Shown here piece after piece: positions 51,110 through 60,790 of a stretch of 64,000 nt of DNA. The stretch lies in NCBI GenBank assembly GCA_937876195.1, contig CALEIK010000023.1, forward strand, positions 62,001-126,000. The letters are read 5' to 3'. The notes below the pieces were generated by a model that worked only from the letters and a program-made list of their open reading frames with translations, made no database searches and had not been told where the DNA came from. Made by a program: the position numbers and the translations under genes. Source of the DNA: an uncultured Flavobacteriales bacterium (GTDB lineage Bacteria; Bacteroidota; Bacteroidia; Flavobacteriales_D; Crocinitomicaceae). Within the stretch, counting starts at the first letter, position 1; each line of letters starts with the position of its first letter.

Positions 51110-52288
51110 ATGAGCAAAGAAGTATATATTGTATCGGCAGCACGTACACCTATCGGAAGTTTTGGTGGATCACTTTCAACAGTTCCAGCAACGAAATTAG
51201 GCGCAGCAGCTATCAAAGGAGCCCTAGACAAAGCAGGAATTGATCCAAACACGGTGAACGAAGTGTTTATGGGAAATGTCCTGCAGGCAAACTTAGGTCA
51301 GGCACCAGCGAGACAAGCAGCAATTTTTGCAGGAATTACCAATGATGTACCATGTACAACCATCAATAAAGTGTGTGCTTCTGGCATGAAAGCGTTAAGT
51401 CTTGCTGCACAGTCTATACTATGCGGAGATAACGATGTCGTTGTCGCTGGTGGGATGGAAAATATGAGTTTAGTCCCTCACTATTTCAATGCGCGTGTTG
51501 CTACAAAATTGGGAGACGTTAAAATGACCGATGGAATGGTAATGGACGGATTGACAGACGTCTACAATCAAGTTCACATGGGAGTTTGTGCAGATAAATG
51601 TGCAAGCGAATACAATATTTCAAGAGAAGATCAAGATAATTTTGCCATTGAGTCCTACAAGCGCTCAGCTGCAGCGTGGGAAGCAAATAAATTTGCAGAT
51701 GAAATAGTTCCAGTTGAAGTTCCTCAACGTCGCGGAGATGCAATCATCGTCGATAAAGATGAAGAATTCACAAATGTGCGTTTGGATAAAATCCCTGAAC
51801 TAAGAGCAGTTTTCACCAAAGATGGCACGGTAACAGCAGCAAATGCTTCGACGTTAAATGATGGCGCTTCGGCTTTGGTGTTGATGAGCAAAGAGAAAGT
51901 GGACGAATTGGGAATTAAGCCAATTGCGAAAATTATTGGATACGGAGATGCAGCGCACGAACCAGAATGGTTTACTACAGCTCCATCAAAAGCGGTACCT
52001 GTTGCTTTGAAAAGAGCTAACCTTTCCACTGCCGATATCGATTATTGGGAATTGAACCAGGCCTTTTCAGTGGTTGGATTGGTGAATATTCAGAAACTGG
52101 GCTTAGATCCAGCGAAAGTTGATGTGAATGGTGGCGCAGTTTCTTTGGGACATCCACTCGGAAATAGTGGTTCACGAATCATTGTAACCTTGATCAACGT
52201 GTTGAAACAAAACAATGCCAAATACGGAGCAGCTGGAATTTGCAACGGTGGCGGTGGAGCTTCGGCAATGGTTATCGAAAATATCTAA
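51110..52288 (+). CDS. Acetyl-CoA acetyltransferase (thiolase)
   Basis: 392 residues. TTINKVCASGMKAL (active Cys), GGAVSLGHPLGNSGSR (His) and CNGGGGASAM (second Cys) are the thiolase catalytic motifs; AARTPIGSFGGSL is the conserved start. It condenses or cleaves acetoacetyl-CoA, in fatty-acid or amino-acid breakdown or in biosynthesis of isoprenoids. Followed by its own terminator (52296-52325). Confidence 0.94.
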   Translation: MSKEVYIVSAARTPIGSFGGSLSTVPATKLGAAAIKGALDKAGIDPNTVNEVFMGNVLQANLGQAPARQAAIFAGITNDVPCTTINKVCASGMKALSLAAQSILCGDNDVVVAGGMENMSLVPHYFNARVATKLGDVKMTDGMVMDGLTDVYNQVHMGVCADKCASEYNISREDQDNFAIESYKRSAAAWEANKFADEIVPVEVPQRRGDAIIVDKDEEFTNVRLDKIPELRAVFTKDGTVTAANASTLNDGASALVLMSKEKVDELGIKPIAKIIGYGDAAHEPEWFTTAPSKAVPVALKRANLSTADIDYWELNQAFSVVGLVNIQKLGLDPAKVDVNGGAVSLGHPLGNSGSRIIVTLINVLKQNNAKYGAAGICNGGGGASAMVIENI

Positions 52289-52295
52289 ATCAATT

Positions 52296-52325
52296 ATCCC
52301 TTCTGTAATGGAAGGGATTTTTTTT
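52296..52325 (+). terminator. Terminator after the thiolase gene
   Basis: ATCCCTTC-TGTAATG-GAAGGGAT followed by eight or more T. Confidence 0.85.
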
Positions 52326-52352
52326 CAACTTAAACAACATTAAAACACACGT

Positions 52353-53009
52353 ATGAAATTCTTTATCGACACAGCAAATCTTGCCGAAATCAAAGAGGCC
52401 AATGACATGGGAATCTTAGATGGCGTTACGACGAATCCTTCATTAATGGCAAAAGAGGGAATCACTGGTGAACAAAATATCATTGATCACTACGTAGCAA
52501 TTTGTAACATTGTCGATGGACCCGTTAGTGCGGAAGTTATTTCAACGGATTATGAAGGTATTGTGCGTGAAGGTGAACGTTTGGCAGCTCTACACAAGAA
52601 CATTGTGGTAAAAGTTCCAATGATTACCGAAGGGATCAAAGCCATCAAGTACTTTTCTTCGAAGGGAATTAAAACGAATTGCACCTTGGTTTTTTCTGCG
52701 GGACAAGCTTTGTTAGCAGCAAAAGCTGGGGCGACGTACATTTCCCCGTTTTTAGGTCGCTTGGACGATATTTCAACGAACGGACTCGATTTAATTGCTC
52801 AAATTCGATTGATTTACGACAACTATTCCTTCGATACACAAATTTTAGCGGCATCTGTACGTCACCCAATGCACATTATTCACTGTGCGGAAATTGGATC
52901 GGATGTAATGACAGGACCACTGAAGGCTATCAAGGCATTGGCAAGTCACCCGCTAACAACCTCAGGTCTAGAACAATTCCTTGCCGATTACGCGAAGGGA
53001 AATAGTTAG
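52353..53009 (+). CDS. Transaldolase-like fructose-6-phosphate aldolase
   Basis: 218 residues. FFIDTANLAEIKEANDMGIL, DGVTTNPSLMAKEG, VVKVPMITEGIKAIKY (Schiff-base Lys), TNCTLVFSAGQA and ISPFLGRLDD identify the short transaldolase/FSA family. Longer transaldolases of the pentose-phosphate pathway share this core; the short length and SPFLGR favour the TalC/FSA type. Single gene. Confidence 0.92.
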   Translation: MKFFIDTANLAEIKEANDMGILDGVTTNPSLMAKEGITGEQNIIDHYVAICNIVDGPVSAEVISTDYEGIVREGERLAALHKNIVVKVPMITEGIKAIKYFSSKGIKTNCTLVFSAGQALLAAKAGATYISPFLGRLDDISTNGLDLIAQIRLIYDNYSFDTQILAASVRHPMHIIHCAEIGSDVMTGPLKAIKALASHPLTTSGLEQFLADYAKGNS

Positions 53010-53091
53010 AAAACTAAGTGTATTGAAACGCGGGTGATATCAATCCTCTTTTTAGGTGACTTCCATCATACTATCAACATGAATGGTTCCA

Positions 53092-53099
53092 TACCTTTG
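53092..53099 (+). promoter_or_regulatory. -7 promoter box of the 53116 gene
   Basis: TACCTTTG, matching TAnnTTTG. It lies inside an upstream extension of the reading frame and thereby argues for the start at 53116. Confidence 0.5.
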
Positions 53100-53115
53100 G
53101 ACAAAACATAGGAAA

Positions 53116-53535
53116 ATGGGACAAATGATTGAAATTAATGAGGGGGAAGTTGCTGTCAACTTTATCGCTCCAACAATAGGTAAAGTATCTTTTAGCGAAT
53201 TAGGCATTTCAAATGAGCAATTAAGTTTAGACGGTGGTTTTCTGAGAATCGTTTTTGATCTAGGAGGAATCGGGACACATGATTTTGTAGCTGTTCCAAC
53301 GATTGAAATGAGCTATTTGGAAGCAATGGGAGAAACCCACTGGCAGTGCGACTTCAACGGTGAGACCTTACTCGATAAATTAGACCATCATGGAAATGCG
53401 ACAATTCTATTGCTGAAACGTGATCGTCTTGAAAAACTAGAACAACACCATGAAAACAGGCTTGTTCTACATGCTGAATTTCCAAAACCCGTTCATATAG
53501 ATGTAAACAATTCGTTCATAGAATTTTTCAAATAA
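53116..53535 (+). CDS. Unknown cytosolic protein
   Basis: 139 residues from ATG 53116 (53125 possible); an upstream in-frame ATG at 53083 would lie before the promoter box. No signal or membrane segment. Strand-rich with a repeated D/G-x-G pattern (LRIVFDLGGIGTHDFVAVP) and a His-rich middle (DKLDHHGNATILLL, LEQHHENRLVL). I do not recognise a family. Followed by a terminator. Confidence 0.55.
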   Translation: MGQMIEINEGEVAVNFIAPTIGKVSFSELGISNEQLSLDGGFLRIVFDLGGIGTHDFVAVPTIEMSYLEAMGETHWQCDFNGETLLDKLDHHGNATILLLKRDRLEKLEQHHENRLVLHAEFPKPVHIDVNNSFIEFFK

Positions 53536-53562
53536 CCACTACTTCAAATTTTAGGTTGTACT

Positions 53563-53588
53563 AGGAGTCAGGCAACTGGCTCCTTTTT
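53563..53588 (+). terminator. Terminator after the 53116 gene
   Basis: AGGAGTCAG-GCAA-CTGGCTCCT followed by TTTTT. Confidence 0.7.
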
Positions 53589-54024
53589 ATTTCCTTAAAT
53601 CTATAAACTCTTCTATTTTTTCGTTTTCGATCAATACGGTTAAGTTGTAATACACCAACTTCCACATCCCTTTCTTTTTCACCACTATTCCACTGCCGCG
53701 GCATCCTTCCATCCAGGTATCGAGATCTTCATCAAACCAAGCTATTTTCTTATTGTCGGAAAACACCCAATTTCGGTTACTCGCAACAAATGACCATGCG
53801 CTTCCCGCATCAAAATAAGGTTTTGAAAAGGCAGCAAATTGATCCTTTGACCAACGTTCACCCGGCGCGGTTCCCAAAAACACAAACGAATCGTCCATTG
53901 CGCCAAAATACGCTTCAAAATTTGCATTTGATGCAGCTTTGTGCCAATCATCTATTAATTGGTCAAGTTGAGCACTCACGAACATCGGGACAAAGCCGAA
54001 TAAAATGATAATGATCTTTTTCAT
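53587..54024 (-). CDS. Secreted NTF2/SnoaL-like (DUF4440-type) protein
   Basis: 145 residues, signal peptide about 1-19 (MFVSAQ). DDWHKAASNANFEAYFGAMD, FLGTAPGERWSKDQFAAFSK and MWKLVYYNLTVLI form the cone-shaped NTF2-like fold of the DUF4440 group. Usually a small-molecule binder or enzyme of unknown substrate. Co-directional with the subtilase gene at 54087. Confidence 0.8.
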   Translation of the reverse strand: MKKIIIILFGFVPMFVSAQLDQLIDDWHKAASNANFEAYFGAMDDSFVFLGTAPGERWSKDQFAAFSKPYFDAGSAWSFVASNRNWVFSDNKKIAWFDEDLDTWMEGCRGSGIVVKKKGMWKLVYYNLTVLIENEKIEEFIDLRK

Positions 54025-54031
54025 ATGTCAT

Positions 54032-54064
54032 AAAAAAAGGTTGTCCACCTGACGTGAACAACCT
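54032..54064 (-). terminator. Terminator after the 54087 subtilase
   Basis: On the minus strand AGGTTGTTCAC-GTCA-GGTGGACAACCT followed by seven T. Confidence 0.75.
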
Positions 54065-54086
54065 GAATTATTTAAATCATTGATAT

Positions 54087-55661
54087 TTATTTTTTTGCTT
54101 TTGCTGCCTTTTCTTCAGCCAACAACATTTGAACCGCGCTGTACAAATCAACTACTCCACCTGTCACAGATAGCGTTCCAAAATCAACCATTTCCTTTGT
54201 GTTTGGGTGCGTTTGCATAACACCTTTATACGATCTTGAAGAAGTCAAAAGAACATTCGCAATTTCCTTCATCGATTTGTTTGGGAAATATGATTTCAAA
54301 AATGCTGCTGCTCCAGCCACCATTGGACAAGCCATTGATGTTCCTTGCAACGTAGCATAATCACTTTGAGGAACCGCATTGTAAATTTCTGAACCTGGAG
54401 CAAAAACGTCTACAGTTGTTTGTCCATAATTAGAGAAAGATGAAGGAAGTTTTTCTTCCGTTTCCTTTGTTGTAGAACCAATCGTTAAAAAGTGGTCTAA
54501 TTTTTCTGTTTGGAAAACGTATTTAGATGTTGGGTAATTGGGCTCTTTATCGATGTCTTTATGATCATTACCCGCAGCATGGATACATAAAACTCCTTTA
54601 GAATCAGCATAAGCAAATGCTTCATATACTTCTTTTTGATGCGGAGAATATGCTTTTCCAAATGACATGTTGATGATGCTTGCACCATTGTCCACAGCAT
54701 AACGAATTGCCAATGCAATATCCTTGTCAAACTCATCACCGTTTGGCACAGCTCTTAACGACATTAACTGAACATTGTTTGCAACACCATCGCCTCCAAG
54801 TCCGTTTCCTCTAATCGCTCCAACAATACCACCAACGTGTGTTCCGTGCAAAGCATCAGGACCTTCTACATCATTGTTGCCATAAGTAACATCAGAAAAA
54901 TCATCTGGATTATCACCTACAATTGCTCTACCATCAAAATCTGGATTCAAATGCGTATCCAACATGTTTTGTAGCTGCTCTTTTTGTTTTGCTAGTGACT
55001 CTTCTGAAAGATCACCGCTCAAAATAGCCAATGCTAGTTGCTTCATTTGTTGCTTTTCAGCTGGCGCTTTCCACTTATTCAAGTCTTTTTCAGTGTAATT
55101 TTCTTTACCAATCTCAGCTGCAACCATCGCTGGAATACCTGCCAACATTGGACCCATCATGTCCATTTGAGCTAAATAACCTTCATACATCGCTCTATCT
55201 TCTTCCACGGATGCTTTTACTTCATCTAACAGGGCTTGCTCTTCTTCCGATAATGACTCTGAAGCAGCTTTTTTCGACAACTTCGCTAAGATTCTTGTTT
55301 TTTCCAAACGCATATCATTCGCATTCTGTCCATCACTGTTTCCAAGGAAGTTCCATCCGTGAATGTCATCAATGTAACCATTCTTATCATCGTCAATTCC
55401 ATTGTTTGGAATTTCTTTGGGATTCGTCCAAATTTTACCTTTTAAATCTTCATGCTCAATATCAATTCCTGAATCGATGATTGCAACGATCACAGTAGTT
55501 GATTCCTTCTTCTTAACTTTTTTGTATGCTTTCTCAGTTTGCATACCCGCTTTTCCGTTGTACCAGTTCAATACTGACTTATCAACCTCTTGTCCAAACA
55601 CTAAACTAGTGAATCCAAAAGCGAAAAAGCTTAATGATAATTTGATGACAATTTTATTCAT
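54087..55661 (-). CDS. Exported S8 subtilisin-like peptidase
   Basis: 524 residues, signal peptide about 1-23. Catalytic triad Asp63 (AIIDSGIDIEH), His272 (LHGTHVGG), Ser442 (GTSMACPMVAGA). Between Asp and His lies a ~140-residue Lys/Glu-rich helical insert (about 112-240), unusual for a subtilase and probably regulatory or binding. No pro-peptide is obvious and no T9SS tail; the end EEKAAKAKK is basic. Probably periplasmic. Divergent from the T9SS subtilase at 55778 over a 116-base gap. Confidence 0.9.
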   Translation of the reverse strand: MNKIVIKLSLSFFAFGFTSLVFGQEVDKSVLNWYNGKAGMQTEKAYKKVKKKESTTVIVAIIDSGIDIEHEDLKGKIWTNPKEIPNNGIDDDKNGYIDDIHGWNFLGNSDGQNANDMRLEKTRILAKLSKKAASESLSEEEQALLDEVKASVEEDRAMYEGYLAQMDMMGPMLAGIPAMVAAEIGKENYTEKDLNKWKAPAEKQQMKQLALAILSGDLSEESLAKQKEQLQNMLDTHLNPDFDGRAIVGDNPDDFSDVTYGNNDVEGPDALHGTHVGGIVGAIRGNGLGGDGVANNVQLMSLRAVPNGDEFDKDIALAIRYAVDNGASIINMSFGKAYSPHQKEVYEAFAYADSKGVLCIHAAGNDHKDIDKEPNYPTSKYVFQTEKLDHFLTIGSTTKETEEKLPSSFSNYGQTTVDVFAPGSEIYNAVPQSDYATLQGTSMACPMVAGAAAFLKSYFPNKSMKEIANVLLTSSRSYKGVMQTHPNTKEMVDFGTLSVTGGVVDLYSAVQMLLAEEKAAKAKK

Positions 55662-55777
55662 AGTATTTTCTTTCTAAAATAGTTTCTGGCTTAAAATTAA
55701 AACTATTTCCTTGATGACGACCAAAAAATTAACGATTCGGTGTATATTTACGTCTATAAGGTATAAATCAATGACCA

Positions 55778-58111
55778 ATGGTAAAACACTTACAACTACT
55801 TACAACGCTATTCTTTGCGTTAACTACATTGTTAACCTCCAACGCGCAGAAGCTGGGTTTTAAAGAAATCCTGGTAAACAATCCAGACGCGAACACTACG
55901 TTTTGTGTTCCTGCGAATGATAAAAACTATCAACTATTGGAGCGCGAAAACGTCACGGTAAAATACAACTCGAATAACTGGTTGTTTATCACTTCTACCC
56001 CGAAATGGATCAATGAAAAGTATATTTCTGGAGAATTATCCAACTTCTACTTCGAGTTTGCCCCACCGAGTTTACTGAGCGATTCTGCCAGAGGACATCA
56101 CTTTGTCAACGAAGTACATGCCGGTGCGGGTGGACTTGGTTCCGCGTACACTGGAAATGGGGTCATCGTAGGTTATGTGGATACGGGCGCTGACTTCAAT
56201 CATGACGATTTTAAAGAAAGTGATGGAAGCACAAGAATACTCCGCTTCTGGGATCAATCGATGCCTGACGATGGAAATTCTCCACAACCGTACGGGTACG
56301 GATTTGTATGGGATAGCACTGATATCAATAATTTGTCGTGCACAAGTATGGATACCCAAGGACATGGTTCAACGGTGACTGGACAAGGCTCTGGAAATGG
56401 CTTGGCAAACGGACAAAATAAAGGAATGGCCCCTGAATCAAAAATTATCGTTGTAAAAACATCTTTTTCACGGCCAAATTGGACATTAACAGTAGCCGAT
56501 GCATGTGATTACATTTTTAAAGTCGCAGATTCTCTAGGAATGCCAGCAGTTGTAAATTTAAGTGTGGGAAGTTATTTAGGCAGCCACGATGGCAACGATC
56601 CAGCAGCGGAAATGATCGAAAGCTTATTGGATGAACAGCCTGGAAGAATTGTCGTTGGTGCTGCAGGAAATTCAGGTAATTACGCACCGTATCACCAACA
56701 TAGCGATGTATCTGCAGATACGAATTTTGTATGGTTTGCAAATAACCCGTCCGCTAGTGCATCATTTGGTGCAAACACCATTTTCTTCGATTTATGGACA
56801 GATGTTTCAGAGGCAACATTCGATCTTGCAATGGGAGCAGACACAGAAGGACCAGCATGGGATTTTAGAGGTCGAACTGCATTTCACGGAGCAACGTCAT
56901 CCATTGGAACAACCATCTTTGATACAATTTGGAACGGCAGTAATAGACTGGCAACTATTGAGGTGTACAGTGACATTGTAGGTAGTAATTTACACCTACA
57001 AGTACTGGCACACATTGATTCTGTCAACTATCGATACCGCTTTGAGACAACTGGTTCTGGGAGCTATGATTTATGGAGCGGACTGGAGTTTGGATTAAAT
57101 AGTATGTTTCCTGCAGCTCCACCATTAGCAGAATTCCCTGATTCGATTTATTATGTCGCACCGGATAAAAATCAGAGCATCGTCTCTTCATGGAACTGCT
57201 CGGAAAAAGTGGTGTCCGTTGGAAATATGAGAAATCGCCTTTCGCACATCGATAAAAACCTAAACACCTATTCCCCAGCCACACCTCCATTGGTGGGTGA
57301 ACTAAGTGTCAACTCAAGTAAAGGACCAAGTCGCCACAACGTGACAAAACCGAATGTTACTGCAGCAGGAGATGTTTCACTGGCTTCTGCACCACTTGCT
57401 ATCTTAATGAATCCCGGTTACAATGCTGCGATTGATTCTGGTGGAATGCACGCACGAAATGGTGGAACATCGATGGCCTCACCAGTTGTTGCTGGTATAG
57501 CAGCCTTATACCTTGAACGATGCGATAGAGCAACTTATCAAGATTTTATCGATGACATTCAAAATTCAGCGTACACGGACGGATTTACGGGAATTACTCC
57601 GAACAACGCCTACGGGTATGGTAAAATCCATGCGTTAAATGCATTGCTTGAACAGACAATACCTGCAACTCCAACCATCACAACATCACCACCATCGAGT
57701 CTTATTGCTTCTGCAGGTACTTATTTTAATTGGTACAATGAAGGAATCATTATTGACGGAGAAAATGATCAGGAACTTGTTGCGGATCCTCCATCTGGAG
57801 AATACTATGTACAGGTCTATAACGCGGATGGTTGTTCCTCTGTCTCACTGCCTATAACTATAACACTAAACATCAATGAATTGGAACAGTATCAGGTCAC
57901 CGTGTATCCAAATCCGACTGAAAACAACATTGAAATTCAATTGGATGAGCACATTACTTCTGCGATTTTAATCAATGTTAATGGAGAGGTTGTTGAACTA
58001 TCAAGAAACGAAGGCAATAATTACTCAGTGAACAATGTATCAAAAGGAACATATACTTTAAAAATTACCACTGAAAAAGGAACATTTTATTCAAAAATTA
58101 TAAGATTGTAA
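55778..58111 (+). CDS. S8 subtilisin-like peptidase with T9SS type A sorting domain
   Basis: 777 residues. Signal peptide about 1-23, a propeptide-like region to about 110, catalytic Asp135 (VGYVDTGADF), His196 (DTQGHGST) and Ser565 (GGTSMASPVVAG), a beta-rich middle domain inside the peptidase, then a C-terminal sorting domain (about 700-777: VTVYPNPTENNIEIQL, then VNGEVVELSR and GTYTLKITTEKG). It is exported through T9SS and would be surface-bound or released to digest external protein. Confidence 0.92.
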   Translation: MVKHLQLLTTLFFALTTLLTSNAQKLGFKEILVNNPDANTTFCVPANDKNYQLLERENVTVKYNSNNWLFITSTPKWINEKYISGELSNFYFEFAPPSLLSDSARGHHFVNEVHAGAGGLGSAYTGNGVIVGYVDTGADFNHDDFKESDGSTRILRFWDQSMPDDGNSPQPYGYGFVWDSTDINNLSCTSMDTQGHGSTVTGQGSGNGLANGQNKGMAPESKIIVVKTSFSRPNWTLTVADACDYIFKVADSLGMPAVVNLSVGSYLGSHDGNDPAAEMIESLLDEQPGRIVVGAAGNSGNYAPYHQHSDVSADTNFVWFANNPSASASFGANTIFFDLWTDVSEATFDLAMGADTEGPAWDFRGRTAFHGATSSIGTTIFDTIWNGSNRLATIEVYSDIVGSNLHLQVLAHIDSVNYRYRFETTGSGSYDLWSGLEFGLNSMFPAAPPLAEFPDSIYYVAPDKNQSIVSSWNCSEKVVSVGNMRNRLSHIDKNLNTYSPATPPLVGELSVNSSKGPSRHNVTKPNVTAAGDVSLASAPLAILMNPGYNAAIDSGGMHARNGGTSMASPVVAGIAALYLERCDRATYQDFIDDIQNSAYTDGFTGITPNNAYGYGKIHALNALLEQTIPATPTITTSPPSSLIASAGTYFNWYNEGIIIDGENDQELVADPPSGEYYVQVYNADGCSSVSLPITITLNINELEQYQVTVYPNPTENNIEIQLDEHITSAILINVNGEVVELSRNEGNNYSVNNVSKGTYTLKITTEKGTFYSKIIRL

Positions 58112-58159
58112 ACATAAACTCAAAGAAGTTTCTATTTTTGGGATTTCAAAAAGTAAAAA

Positions 58160-58762
58160 ATGGATTTATCAGGTATTATTTCAATTTCAGGGAGACCAGG
58201 GTTATTTAAAGTAATCGCACAGGGAAAAAACAGCATCATTGTCGAATCTCTTGTGGACAAAAAAAGGTTTCCTGCCTATTCTACTGATCGTATTTCTGCG
58301 CTGGAAGATATCAGTATCTATACGCATGAAGGTGACAAACCATTGAAAGAAATATTTGCTGAGATCCACACAAAACAAGGGAAAGCAGAAGCTCCGTCAC
58401 ATAAAGAAGATATTACTGTTTTACAAGATTTCTTGTCAGACATTCTTCCAAATTATGACGAAGAGCGCGTCTACCCTTCTGATATCAAGAAATTGTTTCA
58501 GTGGTACAATCTATTGCTTAAGTCAGGTAACCTAAAACCAGCTGAAGAGCCAAAGCCAGCAGCAAAGGAAAAAGCAGTCAAAAAGGAAACGAAAGCCAAA
58601 GCTGAAGAATCACAGGAGAAAACAACTGAAAAGAAGGCAGCTCCAAAAAAGCCAGCAGCAAAGAAAAAACCTACGGCTGCAGCGAAACCTACAGCTAGTA
58701 AGTCTGCTGCTAAGTCAGCACCGAAAAAGGTGGCTCCAAAGAAAAATACAACCAATAAATAA
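58160..58762 (+). CDS. DUF5606 domain protein with Lys/Ala/Pro-rich tail
   Basis: 200 residues. SGIISISGRPGLFKVIAQGK, NSIIVESLVDKKRFPAYST and ISALEDISIYTHEGDKPLKE are the DUF5606 core (about 1-130). The last 65 residues repeat Lys, Ala, Pro and Glu (AAPKKPAAKKKPTAAAKPT), a disordered, strongly basic histone-like tail that could bind nucleic acid. Function unknown. Promoter-like TTTTTGGG lies upstream; terminator follows. Confidence 0.85.
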   Translation: MDLSGIISISGRPGLFKVIAQGKNSIIVESLVDKKRFPAYSTDRISALEDISIYTHEGDKPLKEIFAEIHTKQGKAEAPSHKEDITVLQDFLSDILPNYDEERVYPSDIKKLFQWYNLLLKSGNLKPAEEPKPAAKEKAVKKETKAKAEESQEKTTEKKAAPKKPAAKKKPTAAAKPTASKSAAKSAPKKVAPKKNTTNK

Positions 58763-58770
58763 TTTTTAAA

Positions 58771-58798
58771 AGCGTTCGCCAAGTGAACGTTTTTTTTT
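58771..58798 (+). terminator. Terminator after the DUF5606 gene
   Basis: CGTTC-GCCAAGT-GAACG followed by nine T; the M3 peptidase start codon begins 4 bases later. Confidence 0.7.
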
Positions 58799-58802
58799 GC
58801 CT

Positions 58803-60518
58803 ATGCAGATAGAAAGACCCCAACGCCATTTTGTCGATGCTTCATTGACAATCAGTGACTGGCAATCGATTGAAGTATACTTTAACAACTTGCTGAATCG
58901 CTCGATTGACAACAAAAAAGCTCTTATTCAGTGGTTGAAAGACCATAGTGAACTCGAAGCAATCTTAGAAGAAGATGCCGCTTGGAGATACATCAAAATG
59001 TCCATTGACACGCGCAGTGAAGAACTGAGCAAGTCGTACTCATTTTTTGTCAGTGAGATTCAACCGAAAATTGCTCCACTTGAAGACCAGTTGAATCGAA
59101 AACTGAACGCATCGCCATTTACAAAAGAGCTTGAAAACGATCCTGCTTATGCAATTCTCTTCCGAAGTGTGCGAAAATCACTTGAACTGTATCGCGAACA
59201 GAATATTCCAATCATTTCAGAAATAGCAGAGGAAAGTCAAAAGTTTGGCTCCATCGCTGCAGCACAAACCATTGAGTACAACGGAGAAAAAATGACGATG
59301 CAAAAAGCATCACAATTACTCAAAGAAACGGATGAATCCATTCGAAAGGAAGTATTTGTGAAAATTGCCGACCGTCGCCGTGAAGATGTGGATGCTTTCA
59401 ACGAATTGTTCAACTCTCTCCTCAAAAAGAGACATCAAGTAGCTGTGAACGCTGGTTTCGACAATTTCAGAGATTACATGATGCAAGCACTAGGTCGTTT
59501 TGATTATTCAGTGCAGGATTGCTACGATTTTCATACATCTGTAAAATCTGTCATAGTTCCTATTGTGAAGAAAATTCAACAAGAACGCCTTGACAAACTA
59601 AGAAAAGACAAGTTTAAACCGTGGGACTTAGAAGTTGACCCAGAAGGAAAGGCGCCGTTAAAACCATTTAAAACAGGAGAAGAACTTTTACAAGGAACTG
59701 TTGAGATGTTCAATCAAATCGATCCCTATTTTGGCGATTGTTTGAATACGATGAATGAAATGCAACACTTGGATTTAGAATCCAAAGAAGGTAAATCACC
59801 TGGAGGATACAACTATCCACTTTACGAAATTGGTGTTCCGTTCATCTTCATGAATGCAGTTGGATCTACACATGATTTGGTGACCATGGTGCACGAAGGT
59901 GGACACGCTATTCATTCGTTTTTAAGTCGTGATTTAGAACTGACAGGTTTCAAAAACTTGCCATCTGAGGTTGCTGAACTTGCTTCCATGTCCATGGAGC
60001 TGCTATCAATGGAGAAATGGAACCAATTTTACAAAACTCCAGATGATTTTAAACGTGCAAAGAAAGAGCAATTAGAAACCATATTGAAAATTTTACCGTG
60101 GATTGCCCAAGTGGACGAATTTCAGCATTGGTTGTATGTAAATTTCAATCACACCGATGAGGAACGTGCTGAAAAATGGGTGGAATTGGGAAAAGAATAT
60201 GGTACAGGTCTAACGGACTGGACAGGTTTTGAAGATCTTCTATCAAACTCATGGCAACGTCAATTGCACATTTTTGAAGTTCCGTTTTATTACATCGAAT
60301 ATGGCATCGCCCAACTAGGCGCGCTTGGTGTCTGGAAAAATAGTTTAGAGAACAATGAAACGGCGATCAAAAAATACAAAGAAGCGTTAAGTTTGGCCTA
60401 CACCCGCTCTATTCCAGAAATTTACGAGGTGGCAGGAATTGAATTTAACTTTAAGGTGAATCACTTAAAAGAACTAGCCGATTTTGTCGAAACGGAATTA
60501 AGCAAACTATCCGCTTAG
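58803..60518 (+). CDS. M3-family oligoendopeptidase (PepF-like)
   Basis: 571 residues from ATG 58803; a TTG two codons earlier lies in the terminator T-run. HEGGH (364-368, VHEGGHAIHSF) is the zinc and catalytic motif; downstream ELASMSMELL supplies the third ligand Glu. The N-terminal half is helical, as in M3 oligopeptidases. Cytosolic, cleaves short peptides. Its start lies directly after the previous gene's terminator, so its own promoter location is unclear. Confidence 0.9.
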   Translation: MQIERPQRHFVDASLTISDWQSIEVYFNNLLNRSIDNKKALIQWLKDHSELEAILEEDAAWRYIKMSIDTRSEELSKSYSFFVSEIQPKIAPLEDQLNRKLNASPFTKELENDPAYAILFRSVRKSLELYREQNIPIISEIAEESQKFGSIAAAQTIEYNGEKMTMQKASQLLKETDESIRKEVFVKIADRRREDVDAFNELFNSLLKKRHQVAVNAGFDNFRDYMMQALGRFDYSVQDCYDFHTSVKSVIVPIVKKIQQERLDKLRKDKFKPWDLEVDPEGKAPLKPFKTGEELLQGTVEMFNQIDPYFGDCLNTMNEMQHLDLESKEGKSPGGYNYPLYEIGVPFIFMNAVGSTHDLVTMVHEGGHAIHSFLSRDLELTGFKNLPSEVAELASMSMELLSMEKWNQFYKTPDDFKRAKKEQLETILKILPWIAQVDEFQHWLYVNFNHTDEERAEKWVELGKEYGTGLTDWTGFEDLLSNSWQRQLHIFEVPFYYIEYGIAQLGALGVWKNSLENNETAIKKYKEALSLAYTRSIPEIYEVAGIEFNFKVNHLKELADFVETELSKLSA

Positions 60519-60533
60519 ATTCTTGTAAAATCC

Positions 60534-60563
60534 TTGTTTGAAATAAAAATACTGCTATATTTG
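60534..60563 (+). promoter_or_regulatory. Promoter of tRNA-Met
   Basis: TTG (60534-60536), 19 bases, TATATTTG (60556-60563), ending 21 bases before the tRNA. Confidence 0.65.
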
Positions 60564-60584
60564 CACCCGCATTTAAGCATTAAT

Positions 60585-60658
60585 GGCGAGGTAGCTCAGT
60601 TGGTTAGAGCGCCGGATTCATAACCCGGAGGTCGGGAGTTCAAATCTCCCTCTCGCTA
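60585..60658 (+). tRNA. tRNA-Met (CAT anticodon)
   Basis: Full cloverleaf: acceptor GGCGAGG with TCTCGCT, D-arm AGCTCAGTTGGTTAGAGC, anticodon loop TTCATAA, variable AGGTC, T-arm GGGAG-TTCAAAT-CTCCC and discriminator A; CCA is only partly encoded (CA). The A-C mismatch at the base of the anticodon loop is common in elongator tRNA-Met of this phylum. Promoter upstream and hairpin terminator downstream. Confidence 0.95.
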
Positions 60659-60661
60659 CAA

Positions 60662-60690
60662 AAAGTCCTACCTATTTTAGGTGGGACTTT
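60662..60690 (+). terminator. Terminator after tRNA-Met
   Basis: AAAGTCCTACCT-ATTTT-AGGTGGGACTTT, a 12-bp stem with one G-T pair. The T-run is short, so it may also be a processing hairpin. Confidence 0.65.
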
Positions 60691-60790
60691 ATCATTTCAA
60701 CCAATTTGTCAAGCTCGCTTGTAAAATTTGGGGAAATGATAAAGTACAGCACAAGAAAAAGCGATAGCTTTTGAAAAATGACCTCTGAAA

